The notes under the pieces are model-generated. The model made no database searches and was not told the origin of the DNA. It worked only from the letters and a program-made list of their open reading frames with translations. Below are positions 63,346-64,000 of a DNA stretch of 64,000 bases, piece by piece. Position numbers and translations under genes: made by a program. The stretch is from Roseimicrobium sp. ORNL1. GTDB taxonomy: Bacteria; Verrucomicrobiota; Verrucomicrobiia; Verrucomicrobiales; Verrucomicrobiaceae. The DNA lies in the NCBI RefSeq assembly GCF_011044495.1, contig NZ_CP049143.1, positions 7,006,001 through 7,070,000 on the forward strand, written 5' to 3'. Numbering within the stretch: the first letter of the stretch is position 1; every line of letters begins with the position of its first letter.

Positions 63346-64000
63346 ATGAACCGCTTCGTTTCCCGCCTGCGCTCATCTGTGCTCACCCTGCTTGCGTTTG
63401 TCTCGGCGAATGCTTTTGACTTCGCTCATGCCCAATCAGGTCCTCCACGTGCACAAACACCTGCGGGCGTGAAGGAACATCGGGACCTTGCCTACGTAGA
63501 TGGTGGTCACGAGCGGCACAAGCTGGACCTCTTCCTCCCGGAGAAAGCAGAGAGCCCACTGCCGCTCATCATCTGGGTTCATGGTGGCGGATGGCAGAAC
63601 GGCAGCAAAGATGGCTGCCCTCCCCTCCGCCAGGGATATGTGGAAAAGGGCTACGCCGTGGCGAGCATCAACTACCGTCTCAGCAGCCACGCCACCTTCC
63701 CTGCGCAGATCGAAGACTGCAAGGCCGCGGTACGCTGGCTGCGGACACATGCGAAGGAGTATGGCTTGGACCCGGAACGCTTTGGCGTGTGGGGCAGCTC
63801 TGCCGGCGGTCATCTCGTGGCGCTTTTGGGAACGAGTGGCGACGTGAAGGAGTTTGATGTGGGTGCCAACATAAATGTCTCCAGTCGCGTGCAGGCAGTC
63901 TGCGATTTCTACGGGCCCACGGACTTCGTGAAGTTTGCCTCGACACCCGGCTATGAATCGCACGCACAAGCCACCTCACCCGAAGCGAAGTTGCTCGGCG
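63346..64000 (+). CDS. Exported alpha/beta hydrolase (esterase), 5' part
   Basis: The frame starts at 63346 (MNRFVSRLRSSVLTLLAF) and runs off the right edge with no stop, giving 218 residues. A signal peptide is followed by the BD-FAE/acetyl-esterase type fold: oxyanion motif IIWVHGGGWQNGS and nucleophile GVWGSSAGGHLVA. It is similar in type to the esterase at 9966-10958 but with a complete HGGG. It lies downstream of the MarR gene. Confidence 0.9.
   Translation, partial: MNRFVSRLRSSVLTLLAFVSANAFDFAHAQSGPPRAQTPAGVKEHRDLAYVDGGHERHKLDLFLPEKAESPLPLIIWVHGGGWQNGSKDGCPPLRQGYVEKGYAVASINYRLSSHATFPAQIEDCKAAVRWLRTHAKEYGLDPERFGVWGSSAGGHLVALLGTSGDVKEFDVGANINVSSRVQAVCDFYGPTDFVKFASTPGYESHAQATSPEAKLLG

Overview
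The window looks like chromosomal DNA of a Verrucomicrobia/PVC-group bacterium, close to Verrucomicrobiaceae in gene style. The evidence is a high-GC genome with weak Shine-Dalgarno sequences and PVC-typical protein families: a sulfatase with C-terminal EF-hands, a membrane-bound dehydrogenase-like/HEAT/cytochrome c/discoidin-type protein, a PSCyt1-DUF1549-DUF1553 cytochrome protein, a GxDLY-type SGNH hydrolase, a YHYH protein and many Gfo/Idh/MocA oxidoreductases. Housekeeping genes (priA, carA, aspartate kinase, truA, ruvX, mannose-1-phosphate guanylyltransferase, one tRNA-Gly) are scattered among accessory genes. I saw no insertion sequence, phage or CRISPR array.

Layout: (1) 1-9.7 kb: priA 3' end, a sigma-54 activator with an altered receiver, an MgtC-like membrane protein, carA, a degenerate nucleotidyltransferase-like gene, aspartate kinase, an unknown gene and a sulfatase. 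(2) 9.7-14.4 kb: an esterase coupled to a PAS-AraC regulator, then the large cytochrome c protein. (3) 14.5-31.8 kb: a dense catabolic region with two Gfo/Idh oxidoreductases, two HpcH/HpaI aldolases, three SDRs, a kelch protein, two related Cys-rich proteins, a Na+/solute symporter, an amidohydrolase, an M19 dipeptidase, a D-threonine-aldolase-like PLP enzyme, an RraA-like protein, an M81/MlrC-like protein and RidA. Several of these genes overlap by 4 nt, so they are probably co-translated. The pathway is not one I can name; uptake followed by oxidation and retro-aldol cleavage of an acid sugar or amino-sugar-like compound is the simplest inference. (4) 31.9-43.8 kb: SGNH hydrolase, a GNAT-cNMP fusion, TPR and AAA proteins, a YyaL-like thioredoxin-domain protein, tRNA-Gly(UCC) and a ComEC protein with an eroded nuclease domain. 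(5) 43.8-54.5 kb: an OmpR-type regulator divergent from a YHYH gene with a Pho-box-like repeat between them, a phosphoesterase, a DUF4304-like gene, the DUF1549/1553 protein, two repeat-flanked secreted proteins, a secreted Gfo/Idh protein, truA, a lipoprotein and ruvX. (6) 54.5-64 kb: mannose-1-phosphate guanylyltransferase, a four-gene ECF sigma/anti-sigma-like/twin membrane protein operon, a structured leader or small RNA ending in a strong terminator just before a TerD-like fusion gene, a MarR regulator and a truncated esterase.

Three things stand out most: the sigma factor operon with its two paralogous pseudopilin-tailed membrane proteins; the structured RNA in front of the TerD-like gene; and the long inverted repeats found in most gaps between convergent genes.
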